DNA of 64,000 bases from Lachnospira eligens. GTDB taxonomy: Bacteria; Bacillota; Clostridia; Lachnospirales; Lachnospiraceae. The stretch covers positions 124,001 to 188,000 of the forward strand of contig NZ_WKRD01000006.1 of NCBI RefSeq assembly GCF_009680455.1, written 5' to 3'. A program made the position numbers and the translations under genes. Below the pieces are notes generated by a model, which saw nothing but the letters and a program-made list of their open reading frames with translations, did not search any database and was not told where the DNA came from. Within the stretch, counting starts at the first letter, position 1. Each line of letters begins with the position of its first letter. Of the stretch, positions 35,873 through 44,864 are shown one piece after another.

Positions 35873-37513
35873 ATGAAAAAGACATTAAAGAAGTTTGCTG
35901 CAGTAGGTTTATCACTTACTTCAGTTATGGGCCTCGTAGCTTGTGGCTCTAACAGCGGCAATCAGGACGCAACAAAAGCAACAGTTGATTGGGCTAACGT
36001 ACAGAAGCCAGAGCAGTTCACAGTTATGGTTGATGGTACAGTAGTTAAGGAAACTAACGGCGCTCAGGAATTCTACAAGTATCTTGGTGACCTTACAGGT
36101 CTTGATATTAAGTGGATTCGTCCAGAACATTCTAGCTACTATGATTCAGTTAAGAATGCATTCGCTTCAGGCGATATCCCTGATGTAGTTCTTCTTAGCT
36201 CAGATTACCTTGCTAACTTCGCAGCTAACGGATATCTCTGGGATATGACAGATGCTTGGAATCAGTCAGCAACTAAGAACTCAGGAAGACTTATCGATCA
36301 GGCTGAAATCATCGAATCAGGAAACATGGTTGCTGGTCCAGACGGAGAGAAGGCTCTTTACGGATTCTCACCAGCCCGTGGTAATGGATGCTGTACATAC
36401 ATCAAGTCTTCAGCTTTAACAGCAGCTGGATACAACCCAGAGGAAGTTGCATCTAAGACACTTACATATGATGAGTATTACAAGATGCTTAAGGATATGA
36501 AGGCTGCTTCAGCTAACCAGAACTTCGTTATCTCTTGTTCAGGTTTCATAGCTGGTGGTAACTCTGGTACTCCAGAAGCTCCATATACTAACTATCTTCC
36601 AGAATTCTATCAGAATGCTAACTTCACATTCTACTATGATGAAGCAGCTAAGGAATACAAGGATGGATTTGCTCAGCAGGATATGAAGGATGCACTTACA
36701 AGACTTAAGACAGCCGTTGATGATGGTATTCTTGATAAGGCTTCTCAGAACCAGACAACATCAGATGCTCGTAATAAGTGGAATGCAAAGGATGCTTCAA
36801 CAGCTTCTTCAGTATTCACATACTGGGCAGGTACATGGGCTTATACACTTCAGAACTCTATGGCTGATAAGACAGATAAGATTATCGCTATTAAGCCTAT
36901 TAAGGAGCTTGGTTCATATAAGGAGCGTCTTGCTACTGCTTGGTGTATTACATACAAGGCATATGAGAATGGTAAGGCTGAAGGAATCTTCAAGTACTTC
37001 ATCGATACTATGCTTGATGGTGGAGATATCCAGATTGCATGGCAGTATGGTGCTAAGGGAACTCACTGGGATGATAAGGCTGAGACAGTTACAGTTTACA
37101 ACTCAAAGGGTGAGGTTGATGAGAAGAAGACTAAGACATATGAAGAAGGTGTATTCCACTTCCTTCCAACTCCAGAGGATAATACAAAGCTTATGTCTAA
37201 GAACCACATTGATAAGAGCTTAGCTATTGCTACATTTGGTGATAACACAGATCCAGGTAACAAGAGCGTTGACCCACTTATCACAGAGAACTATGCAATG
37301 TTCAATGCTAACAGCAAGCTTGAGACTCCACTTTGGAACACAGAAGTACTTAGCAACAATATCTCTGATATCAATACTAAGAGACTTGAAGTTGTTTCAC
37401 AGGTAGTTCTTGGCGAGAAGACATATGATGAAGCTATGGCTGATTACAAGAAGCAGGTTGGTGCTAAGTGTGATGCAGTAGTTGAGTCATTAAACGAAAC
37501 ACTTAAGAAGTAA
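35873..37513 (+). CDS. Extracellular sugar-binding lipoprotein (LplA-type ABC transporter)
   Basis: 546 residues from ATG 35873; the ORF could open at 35810, but the ribosome site AAGGAGG lies inside that extension. Lipoprotein signal peptide with lipobox LVAC, lipidated Cys24. The mature part is a family 1-type solute-binding protein of the long (about 530 residue) LplA/YtcQ class that handles pectin-derived and other oligosaccharides. Codons are strongly biased to C-ending forms (GCTAAC, TTC, ATC), indicating very high expression. It is followed by two LplB/LplC-type permeases, and by GH105-like and GH28 genes, so the cargo is probably an oligogalacturonide; this is inference from context. 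Confidence 0.92.
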   Translation: MKKTLKKFAAVGLSLTSVMGLVACGSNSGNQDATKATVDWANVQKPEQFTVMVDGTVVKETNGAQEFYKYLGDLTGLDIKWIRPEHSSYYDSVKNAFASGDIPDVVLLSSDYLANFAANGYLWDMTDAWNQSATKNSGRLIDQAEIIESGNMVAGPDGEKALYGFSPARGNGCCTYIKSSALTAAGYNPEEVASKTLTYDEYYKMLKDMKAASANQNFVISCSGFIAGGNSGTPEAPYTNYLPEFYQNANFTFYYDEAAKEYKDGFAQQDMKDALTRLKTAVDDGILDKASQNQTTSDARNKWNAKDASTASSVFTYWAGTWAYTLQNSMADKTDKIIAIKPIKELGSYKERLATAWCITYKAYENGKAEGIFKYFIDTMLDGGDIQIAWQYGAKGTHWDDKAETVTVYNSKGEVDEKKTKTYEEGVFHFLPTPEDNTKLMSKNHIDKSLAIATFGDNTDPGNKSVDPLITENYAMFNANSKLETPLWNTEVLSNNISDINTKRLEVVSQVVLGEKTYDEAMADYKKQVGAKCDAVVESLNETLKK

Positions 37514-37660
37514 TTTAAACAATAATTATTAGATGTTTATACATCTTATGTTAGTATGGCGGCGCAGAGAAATCCGCGCCGTTTATACTGACAAAAAAGG
37601 ATTTGCTTATGAAATTTATTTAATAGGCATACGATAATAATTAGGAAAGAAGGTAAAAAA

Positions 37661-39157
37661 ATGCAGTGTCCATCTTGTAACACAGAGCTTCCTAAGAAAG
37701 CTAAAATATGCCCTAAGTGCGGAACAGCAGTAGGAAAGCCAAAAGGAAATATTAAATTGATGGCCATCATCGGACTTATTATCATGCTCATTGCCAGTCT
37801 TTTACCTCTTGTTCAGTCAGGAGAGAAGATTAAAGAAGGCGTTTATCCTACAGCATATGCTTTCAGTTACATGAATATCAGTATGCCAGTGTTATGGTAT
37901 TTATTCATCGCATGTATCGTTGTTGGTATCATTCTTATTGTAGCCAGAAAAGAATTCTTTTCTATCATTACTACAGTAATAGCAGCTGTTCTTACAGTTG
38001 TTTCTGTATTTGCAGTTCAGTTTACACTTGTTAATGGTAAGGTAGCAGGTGGTGGACTTAAGTACGTTAATGTTAACCTTCCAGATATTCTTAGCAATGG
38101 ATATAATGGCAATTCATATCATATTGGTTGTGGATTTGTTGTACTTGCGATTGGTATTGTTATAGCAGTTGCAGGTTGCTTTATAGATATTGTTAAGCCT
38201 TTCAAGAAAGATCTTCATGTTGATGCTAAGTATCTTTCTAACTCATTAAACCAGAGCCTCACAAATAAGATGTATTATTACAGAGGTTTCTACCTTATGT
38301 TCGTGCCAGTTTTCGTTATGATTATGTTATTCAATTACTGGCCAATGCTTGGTGTTCGTTATTCGTTCACAAAATATGTTATCGCTAATCCATACTACAT
38401 TGGTCTGTATCATTTCCAGACTATGTTTACTAACGATATCTATTTCTGGCAGGCATTCAGAAACACATTAATTTTGTCATTAATTAAGTTGTTCTTAAAT
38501 ACAGGTGCAGCAGTTATTATCTCACTTCTTCTGAATGAGATTACTAACATGATTTTCAAGAAGACAGTACAGACAATTATCTATCTTCCTCACTTCATGT
38601 CATGGGTAGTTGTTGCTTCAGTATTTAAGATGTTACTGGCTCCATATGATAGTGCTCCAGTCAACTCAATTCTTATAAATATGGGTGTTATTGATACAGC
38701 TGTTGATTTCATGAACAGTACAGCTTACTGGCGTGGAACATTCTATATCATGAATGTTTGGAAGGATACAGGTTGGGGAACAATCCTCTTCTTGGCTACA
38801 TTGTCAGGTATCAGCCCAGACCTTTATGAAGCAGCCCAGATTGATGGTGCTAACAGATTCAAGAGACTGATATACATTACATTACCAGCTCTTGCTAATA
38901 CAATTATTACAGTATTCATTCTTAACCTTGCTAAGGTTATGAACCTTTTCGAATCTGTATTCGTATTACAGTCACCTATTACATATGCTAAATCACAGGT
39001 TTTACAGACATATGTATATACTAAGACATTCAGTGGTGGTAACTCAGATTATGGTTATACAACTGCTGTAGGTTTATTTAAGTCTTTCGTTGGTATGATC
39101 TTAGTTCTCGGTTGTAACTGGGCAAGTAAGAAAGTACGTGGACGAGGAATTGTATAG
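37661..39157 (+). CDS. LplB-type sugar permease fused to zinc-ribbon membrane module
   Basis: 498 residues, ATG 37661. The C-terminal 290 residues are a standard carbohydrate ABC permease with six helices and the EAA loop DLYEAAQIDGANRFKRLIYITLP that contacts the ATPase. Ahead of it lies an unusual extension of about 200 residues: a zinc ribbon with Cys3/Cys6/Cys17/Cys20, then about four membrane helices (about 32-50, 70-95, 100-125, 155-180). Normal LplB permeases are about 300 residues and lack this. No stop or frameshift separates the parts. The mRNA gap from the lipoprotein gene is 147 bases, without an obvious terminator. Confidence 0.9.
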   Translation: MQCPSCNTELPKKAKICPKCGTAVGKPKGNIKLMAIIGLIIMLIASLLPLVQSGEKIKEGVYPTAYAFSYMNISMPVLWYLFIACIVVGIILIVARKEFFSIITTVIAAVLTVVSVFAVQFTLVNGKVAGGGLKYVNVNLPDILSNGYNGNSYHIGCGFVVLAIGIVIAVAGCFIDIVKPFKKDLHVDAKYLSNSLNQSLTNKMYYYRGFYLMFVPVFVMIMLFNYWPMLGVRYSFTKYVIANPYYIGLYHFQTMFTNDIYFWQAFRNTLILSLIKLFLNTGAAVIISLLLNEITNMIFKKTVQTIIYLPHFMSWVVVASVFKMLLAPYDSAPVNSILINMGVIDTAVDFMNSTAYWRGTFYIMNVWKDTGWGTILFLATLSGISPDLYEAAQIDGANRFKRLIYITLPALANTIITVFILNLAKVMNLFESVFVLQSPITYAKSQVLQTYVYTKTFSGGNSDYGYTTAVGLFKSFVGMILVLGCNWASKKVRGRGIV

Positions 39158-39170
39158 GAGGGAATAGATA

Positions 39171-40037
39171 ATGAGTGATAATCAGACACTAGTTTATAAA
39201 AAGAAAAAGAAAAAATTCAAAGTATTCCCAATTGTTAATGCAATTTTATTCATTATCATTGCATGTGCAATTATGATTCCTATTTACAAAGTAATTATTA
39301 CTTCAATAGATGCATATTCATCATATGATTTTAAGTGGCTTCCTCAGAAGTTCTCTTGGGGTGGTTACCGTGCTATTATAACAAGATCAAACCTTTATCA
39401 TCCATTCTTAATCTCAGTTATAACAACTATTATAGGTACATTCGTTGGACTTTTAGTTGTTACACTTGGTGGTTATGTATTAATCCAGTGGGAGATGCCA
39501 GGAAGAAACTTCTTCGCTTACATGCTTCTCTTCACAATGATTTTCGATGGTGGTATGATTCCTAAGTTCCTTGTTATCAAGCAGTTAGGATTAATCAATA
39601 CTTTGTGGGCGGTTATTCTGCCAATGGCTATTAATGTATATAACTTAGTACTTATGAGAAACTTCTTCGAAGGTATTCCAGAATCACTTTTCGAAGCAGC
39701 TCAGATTGATGGATGCTCACCAATGGGTATCTTCTTCAAGATTGTACTTCCTCTTTCAAAGGCAGCTCTTGCATCAATTGGTTTGATGTTCGCAGTAAGC
39801 TTCTGGAATGATTATACAAACTTCAAGTTATATATTAATAAGAATAATCTTTACAACTTCCAGATTCAGTTAAGAAGTATGGTTGTTGATAGTGATATTC
39901 CTAATGATGGTGCTGTTAACCCAACAACAATTTCTAATGCAGCAACTATCGTAGCTATCCTTCCTTTCATGATCATCTACCCATTCTGTCAGAAGTACTT
40001 CGTACAGGGTGTTAACGTAGGTGCCGTTAAGGAGTAA
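39171..40037 (+). CDS. LplC-type sugar ABC permease
   Basis: 288 residues, ATG 39171 behind AGGAGG. Six membrane helices and the EAA loop SLFEAAQIDGCSPMGIFFKIVLPLS. It pairs with the preceding permease to form the membrane channel. There is no ATP-binding gene in the locus; relatives use a shared MsmK/UgpC-type ATPase encoded elsewhere, which is likely here. C-ending codons remain frequent. A terminator follows. Confidence 0.94.
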   Translation: MSDNQTLVYKKKKKKFKVFPIVNAILFIIIACAIMIPIYKVIITSIDAYSSYDFKWLPQKFSWGGYRAIITRSNLYHPFLISVITTIIGTFVGLLVVTLGGYVLIQWEMPGRNFFAYMLLFTMIFDGGMIPKFLVIKQLGLINTLWAVILPMAINVYNLVLMRNFFEGIPESLFEAAQIDGCSPMGIFFKIVLPLSKAALASIGLMFAVSFWNDYTNFKLYINKNNLYNFQIQLRSMVVDSDIPNDGAVNPTTISNAATIVAILPFMIIYPFCQKYFVQGVNVGAVKE

Positions 40038-40060
40038 TGTTAATATTTTGAATTTATTTT

Positions 40061-40090
40061 GGACGAGCCTTAAAAGGCTCGTCCTTTTTT
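40061..40090 (+). terminator. Intrinsic terminator after the transporter genes
   Basis: Perfect 10 bp stem GGACGAGCCT (40061-40070) and AGGCTCGTCC (40075-40084), tetraloop TAAA, six T. It separates the transporter from the enzyme genes. Confidence 0.95.
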
Positions 40091-40200
40091 GCGCGAGTAG
40101 CGAAAAAACTGTATTTTTATTCGTCATTACCAGTCAAATAGTGGAATAATACTGTTTAACATGTTACAATAAAATAAATATTGGTTAGGAGGAAAAAGGC

Positions 40201-41091
40201 TTGGATAAAAGTTTTGAAATTAAAGGATACATTAATAATGTATTAAAAGAAACCGGGCTTGAAGGAGCAGATGCATTTGATAAGGCACTTCTTCTTAATG
40301 CTTTAGGTAAACTTGAAGCAGCAGAGCATAGTGATGAATATAAGGATGTTATTACAGGTGAATTAGAGAAGCTTGTAGAGAATGATAATATCAGCATAGG
40401 CGAGAATGACCTTGTAAATTATATGTATGGTAATGCATGTTACAGTGTTGGAAAGAATGATATTGCTGTTAATATTGCCAAACAGACAGAGACACAGCCA
40501 CGGACAGAATCAGGTTATTTTACAGGCGCAGAAGGTGGCAGATGCTTATGTACTGCTTTTAAGGCTTTAAGCTTCTATATGAATTATGAGACTAAAGATG
40601 GTGGTAAAGAACATTATAATGATATAATTGCACAGTATAATGCAATATATGCAGAATGCTTTGAGAACGCAGGAGAGGCAGCACATGATGGTGATGTTAA
40701 GGCTGTAAAAGCACTTGCATTATTTGCAGCAGGAGCAGTTGATACACTTGAAGTTATGGACCAGGCGTTATATGAGATATTTGCAAGAATAAGAGAAATG
40801 TATAAAGCAGCAGTTTCGGTTCTTAATGATACAATTGATAATACAGATTCATGGTTTGTAAAGCTTATATATGCATATGCAGTATTGAAAGGATGCCGTA
40901 TGAAGCTTATACAGACAGAAAAATATGCATCCAAGGCTGAGGAAATCTTTGAAAAAGCTACTGACAAGCATGTTGCGGATAAGAGCGGTGTGGCTGTATC
41001 AGCGGCATACATAACAGCTTACAGTGAATATATAAGAAACAGGGATTATCAGGATTACGGACGCAGCAATGGAGGTGTATTATGGAGTTAA
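40201..41091 (+). CDS. GH105/GH88-like protein, probably divergent
   Basis: 296 residues, TTG start at 40201 eight bases after AGGAGG (40187-40192). Helical throughout with no signal peptide. The phrase TQPRTESGYFTGAEGG resembles the TQPRxExGGFWH region of unsaturated rhamnogalacturonyl hydrolases (YteR, GH105), and LIYAYAVLKGCRMKLIQTEKYASKAEEIFEKAT resembles their C-terminal helices. The characteristic WLDGLYM segment with the catalytic Asp is not recognisable, and length is about 60-80 residues short. It may be a specialised or inactive hydrolase. It overlaps the GH28 gene by ten bases. A 10 bp palindrome TAACATGTTA (40157-40166) in the upstream region could be an operator. Confidence 0.55.
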   Translation: MDKSFEIKGYINNVLKETGLEGADAFDKALLLNALGKLEAAEHSDEYKDVITGELEKLVENDNISIGENDLVNYMYGNACYSVGKNDIAVNIAKQTETQPRTESGYFTGAEGGRCLCTAFKALSFYMNYETKDGGKEHYNDIIAQYNAIYAECFENAGEAAHDGDVKAVKALALFAAGAVDTLEVMDQALYEIFARIREMYKAAVSVLNDTIDNTDSWFVKLIYAYAVLKGCRMKLIQTEKYASKAEEIFEKATDKHVADKSGVAVSAAYITAYSEYIRNRDYQDYGRSNGGVLWS

Positions 41092-42638
41092 AGTTAGTTA
41101 TTAAGACAGGAAGAAGTGCTGTAGTAGAATTTGATGACGGTGGAAAGTATTATTCTAAGGAAGAATACACACTCCTGATTAATGGAGAAGAATATGGCAA
41201 GACAGAAAAGGTTGTTACAACAATATATGGTCTTAAGCCAGATACAGAATATAAGATTACAGCGGTGTATGCAGGAAAAGAATACGGACCTGTTGAATTT
41301 AAGACGGATTATGAATATGTAACACTTAATGTCAGAGAATTTGGTGCGTATGGTGATGGAGAGCATGATGATACTAATGCAATCCAGTGTGCGATTATGG
41401 CAGCTCCTAAGGATTCCAGAGTATTAGTTCCAGAGGGTGTTTATAAGATATCAAGCATATTCTTAAAAGATAATCTTAATCTTGAGCTTGCTAAAGGAGC
41501 AGTACTTTCAGCATTTACAGAAAGAAATAAGTTCCCTATATTACCGGGACAGATTGAGACATACGATGAGAAAGATTATTACAACCTTGGTACATGGGAA
41601 GGCAATCCTCTGGATATGTTTTCAGCAATTGTATGTGGTATCAACTGTTCAAATGTTACAATTACAGGTGAAGGAACTATTGATGGATGCACAACTCACG
41701 ATAACTGGTGGAAGAATTGTAAGATAAGAAATACTGCGTGGAGACCAAGATTATTCTTTATCAATAACTGTAGTAATGTTACTATGCATGGAATTACAGT
41801 TCAGAATTCACCATCATGGACAATCCACCCATATTTTAGTAAACATCTTAAGTTTATTGATGTTAAGATTCTTAATCCTGCTAATTCACACAACACAGAT
41901 GGTCTTGACCCGGAAAGCTGTCAGGATGTTCTTGTGCTTGGAACATACATTTCAGTTGGTGATGACTGTATAGCTATCAAGTCAGGCAAGATATATATGG
42001 CTCAGAAGGAAAAGACTCCTACAGAGGATATGACAGTACGCCAGTGCTGTATGAGAGACGGACATGGTGCAGTAACAGTAGGAAGCGAGATAGCTGCGGG
42101 AGTTAAAGATGTTCATATCAGAGACTGTATGTTCATGAATACAGACAGAGGTTTAAGAGTTAAGACAAGAAGAGGCCGTGGTAAATTATCTGTACTTGAT
42201 GATATTTCATTTGAGAATATTGATATGGATAACGTTATGACACCATTTGTTGTTAACAGCTTCTATTTCTGTGATCCAGATGGAAAGACAGAATATGTTG
42301 GTTCTAGAAAGCCACTTCCTATTGATGACAGAACACCTTCAATCAAGAGCCTTACATTTAAGGATATCAATGCGAAAAACTGCCATGTTGCAGGTGCATA
42401 TATATTCGGTCTGCCAGAGAGTAAAGTTGAGAAGCTTACATTTGAGAATATTAACTTCAGCTATGCTAAAGATGCGAAGCCGGGGGTAGCAGCAATGATG
42501 CTTGGCTGTGATGAAGCAAGCAGACAGGGACTTATTGTAAGTAATGTAGAAAAACTTATATTAAAGAATGTCAATATTGAGGGCTGCGATGGAGAAGCAA
42601 TTGTGGCAGATAATGTTGATAAGATTGAAAGAGATTAG
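41082..42638 (+). CDS. Intracellular GH28 polygalacturonase
   Basis: 518 residues, ATG 41082 behind GGAGG, overlapping the previous gene. An N-terminal fibronectin-III-like domain (about 1-80; YTLLINGEEYGKTEKVVTTIYGLKPDTEYKITAVYAGKEYGPVEF) precedes the GH28 right-handed beta-helix. Catalytic Asp273 (NTDGLDP), Asp294-Asp295 (GDDCIAIKSG), His328 (GHGAVTVGSE) and the RxK motif (LRVKTRRGRGK) are present. It hydrolyses galacturonide linkages in homogalacturonan oligomers. There is no signal peptide, so it should act in the cytoplasm on imported oligogalacturonides, which fits the transporter just upstream. Confidence 0.95.
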   Translation: MELKLVIKTGRSAVVEFDDGGKYYSKEEYTLLINGEEYGKTEKVVTTIYGLKPDTEYKITAVYAGKEYGPVEFKTDYEYVTLNVREFGAYGDGEHDDTNAIQCAIMAAPKDSRVLVPEGVYKISSIFLKDNLNLELAKGAVLSAFTERNKFPILPGQIETYDEKDYYNLGTWEGNPLDMFSAIVCGINCSNVTITGEGTIDGCTTHDNWWKNCKIRNTAWRPRLFFINNCSNVTMHGITVQNSPSWTIHPYFSKHLKFIDVKILNPANSHNTDGLDPESCQDVLVLGTYISVGDDCIAIKSGKIYMAQKEKTPTEDMTVRQCCMRDGHGAVTVGSEIAAGVKDVHIRDCMFMNTDRGLRVKTRRGRGKLSVLDDISFENIDMDNVMTPFVVNSFYFCDPDGKTEYVGSRKPLPIDDRTPSIKSLTFKDINAKNCHVAGAYIFGLPESKVEKLTFENINFSYAKDAKPGVAAMMLGCDEASRQGLIVSNVEKLILKNVNIEGCDGEAIVADNVDKIERD

Positions 42639-42668
42639 TATAAATATACAGAAAAATGAGGAACAATC

Positions 42669-44459
42669 ATGAATTTACATGCACCAAAGGGAATTGATGT
42701 TGAGAATTGGTTCATTGAGTGCTATAGGAAGCATAAGGGGCATCCGTTAAAGATACTTATAGGGCTTTATAAGGGAAATTATAATAAGTTCTTTCTTGCA
42801 GTATTATTTTTCTTTATAAAGCATGCCCCTGTGTGGGTGCTGCCAATTGTTACGGCTAATATTATTAATGATATTACAAGTGGTTCGCCGGATACTGTAC
42901 AGAATATTATTATTCAGGCGATAATTATGGTTGGATTAGTTGTTCTTAATGTGCCGATGAATTATCTGTATACAAGATATAAATCATTAGCAACGAGGTA
43001 TGCAGAAACAGGACTTAGAAAAGCACTTGTAAGGAAACTGCAGCAGCTTTCAATTTCGTATCACAAAGAGACACAGTCGGGAAGACTGCAATCAAAGATA
43101 ATGCGAGATGTGGAGGCGGTTGAGACACTGTCAACACAGATGTTTTTAAGTATATTAAATATTGCTCTTAATATTGGAGTCGCACTTTTTGTTACAGTAT
43201 CAAAGAGTCTTATAGTATTCTTATTCTTTCTTCTCACTACACCTCTTGCAGCGGCAACTATGGTATTTTTCAGAAATATTATGAAGAAGAGAAATACTGA
43301 GTTCCGTAAGGAGATGGAAGAGACGTCTGCAAGGGTTATGGAGATGGTTGAACTTATTCCGGTTACAAGGGCACATGCACTTGAAGAGGAAGAAGTAACC
43401 AAGATGAGCGGACAGCTTTTTGCAGTTGCGGAGAAAGGCTATAAGCTTGATGTTATACAGGCATTATTTGGCTCGGTTGGATGGGCAATATTCCAGGTTT
43501 TCCAGGTTGTGTGTCTGGGATTCACAGGATTTCTTGCTTTAAAGGGAAGTGTTGGTCCTGGAGATATTACACTTTACCAGAGTTATTTTGCAACAATAGT
43601 AAGTCAGGTATCATCACTTATGTCGCTTATACCGGTTATTGCCAAGGGAGTTGAGTCGGTTAATTCTATTGGAGAAGTACTTCTTGAAGAAGATATTGAA
43701 TGCAATGATGGGAAAGAAGCACTTAAAAGTGTAGAAGGCGAGTTTGATTTTAAAAATGTCAGGTTTGCCTATAATAATACAGATAAACCAGTACTTCATG
43801 AGCTTAATCTTCATGTCGATAAAGGACAGACGATTGCACTTGTGGGAGAATCAGGAGCTGGTAAATCAACAATTCTTAACCTTGTTATAGGCTTTAATTT
43901 CGCTACAGACGGAGTTGTTACAATTGATGGACATGATATGAGAGATATTGATCTTAGAACTTATAGAAAGCATCTGGCAGTTGTACCGCAGACATCAATA
44001 TTATTCTCAGGAACTATAAGAGATAATATAACATATGGAATAGATGATTTCGATGAAGAAGCCCTTAATAAAGTTGTGGACGCAGCTAATTTAAGAGATC
44101 TTATAGATTCACTTCCGGATGGATTAGATACAGTTGTGGGAGAGCATGGTGGAAAGCTTTCAGGAGGACAGAGGCAGCGTGTATCGATTGCAAGAGCACT
44201 TATGAGAAATCCTGAAGTAATAGTTCTTGATGAGGCAACATCAGCATTAGACAGTATATCTGAGAAGCTTATTCAGGAGGCACTTAATAATCTTACTAAA
44301 GACAGGACAACATTTATAGTTGCACATAGATTATCGACTATAAAGGGTGCAGACAGAATAGCGGTAATAGCAGATGGTCACTGCGTTGAATATGGAACAT
44401 ATGATGAGCTTATGGAACTTAAAGGCGAATTCTATCAGATGAAATCAATACAGAGCTAA
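42669..44459 (+). CDS. ABC exporter, fused permease and ATPase
   Basis: 596 residues, ATG 42669 behind GAGGAA. Six membrane helices (about 35-310) form a type I exporter domain. The ATPase follows with Walker A GESGAGKST, Q loop VPQTSILFSGTI, signature LSGGQRQRVSIARAL, Walker B VIVLDEATSALD and H loop AHRLS. Homodimeric multidrug, lipid or peptide exporters have this layout. It begins 30 bases after the GH28 gene, so it may be cotranscribed, but the substrate is unknown and a link with pectin is not shown. A terminator ends the unit. Confidence 0.93.
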   Translation: MNLHAPKGIDVENWFIECYRKHKGHPLKILIGLYKGNYNKFFLAVLFFFIKHAPVWVLPIVTANIINDITSGSPDTVQNIIIQAIIMVGLVVLNVPMNYLYTRYKSLATRYAETGLRKALVRKLQQLSISYHKETQSGRLQSKIMRDVEAVETLSTQMFLSILNIALNIGVALFVTVSKSLIVFLFFLLTTPLAAATMVFFRNIMKKRNTEFRKEMEETSARVMEMVELIPVTRAHALEEEEVTKMSGQLFAVAEKGYKLDVIQALFGSVGWAIFQVFQVVCLGFTGFLALKGSVGPGDITLYQSYFATIVSQVSSLMSLIPVIAKGVESVNSIGEVLLEEDIECNDGKEALKSVEGEFDFKNVRFAYNNTDKPVLHELNLHVDKGQTIALVGESGAGKSTILNLVIGFNFATDGVVTIDGHDMRDIDLRTYRKHLAVVPQTSILFSGTIRDNITYGIDDFDEEALNKVVDAANLRDLIDSLPDGLDTVVGEHGGKLSGGQRQRVSIARALMRNPEVIVLDEATSALDSISEKLIQEALNNLTKDRTTFIVAHRLSTIKGADRIAVIADGHCVEYGTYDELMELKGEFYQMKSIQS

Positions 44460-44466
44460 AAAATAA

Positions 44467-44499
44467 AAGGAGGCGGGAATATAACCCGTCTCCTTATTT
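44467..44499. terminator. Bidirectional terminator between exporter and XRE regulator
   Basis: Stem AAGGAGGCGGG (44467-44477) pairs with CCCGTCTCCTT (44485-44495), one G-T pair, A/T-rich tails on both strands. Confidence 0.9.
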
Positions 44500-44518
44500 A
44501 TATGCCTGTCGGTTTTAA

Positions 44519-44842
44519 TTACTTATTCTCAGCAAACCAGATTCTGAGTGTAGAGATAAGCTTTTCCTTAGAATCAACATCTAACTTCTGTACAATCTGC
44601 ATGATTTCATTGTCAAGAGCTGTATTCTGGTATGACTTGTCAACGCTTCCTGCAAGATAATCAAGAGAAACTCCTGTAAGCTCTGCATAATATGAAAGCA
44701 TTCTTAATGTCATAAGGTTACGGCCATTCTCAACGTTACTTATGTAACCAGGTGTAACCTCTAATGCCTTAGCAACGTCTTCCTGTGTAAGACCGTGTGC
44801 AATTCTTAACTTCTTAACTTTAGCTCCTAAATCGCTATCCAT
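44519..44842 (-). CDS. XRE-family transcriptional regulator
   Basis: 107 residues on the minus strand, ATG with AGGAGG upstream. An N-terminal helix-turn-helix (about 9-64; LRIAHGLTQEDVAKALEVTPGYISNVENGRNLMTLRML) of the Cro/CI type, then a short helical C-terminal part (about 75-105) likely for dimerisation. It lies 22 bases after typA on the same strand, suggesting cotranscription. Its targets are unknown. Confidence 0.92.
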   Translation of the reverse strand: MDSDLGAKVKKLRIAHGLTQEDVAKALEVTPGYISNVENGRNLMTLRMLSYYAELTGVSLDYLAGSVDKSYQNTALDNEIMQIVQKLDVDSKEKLISTLRIWFAENK

Positions 44843-44864
44843 AATTCAAACCTCCTAAAAATAA

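Noticed and set aside
36690..37223. 177-codon frame inside the sugar-binding lipoprotein gene
   Set aside because: Out-of-frame shadow rich in Leu/Arg/Ser, opposite the codon bias of the real gene.
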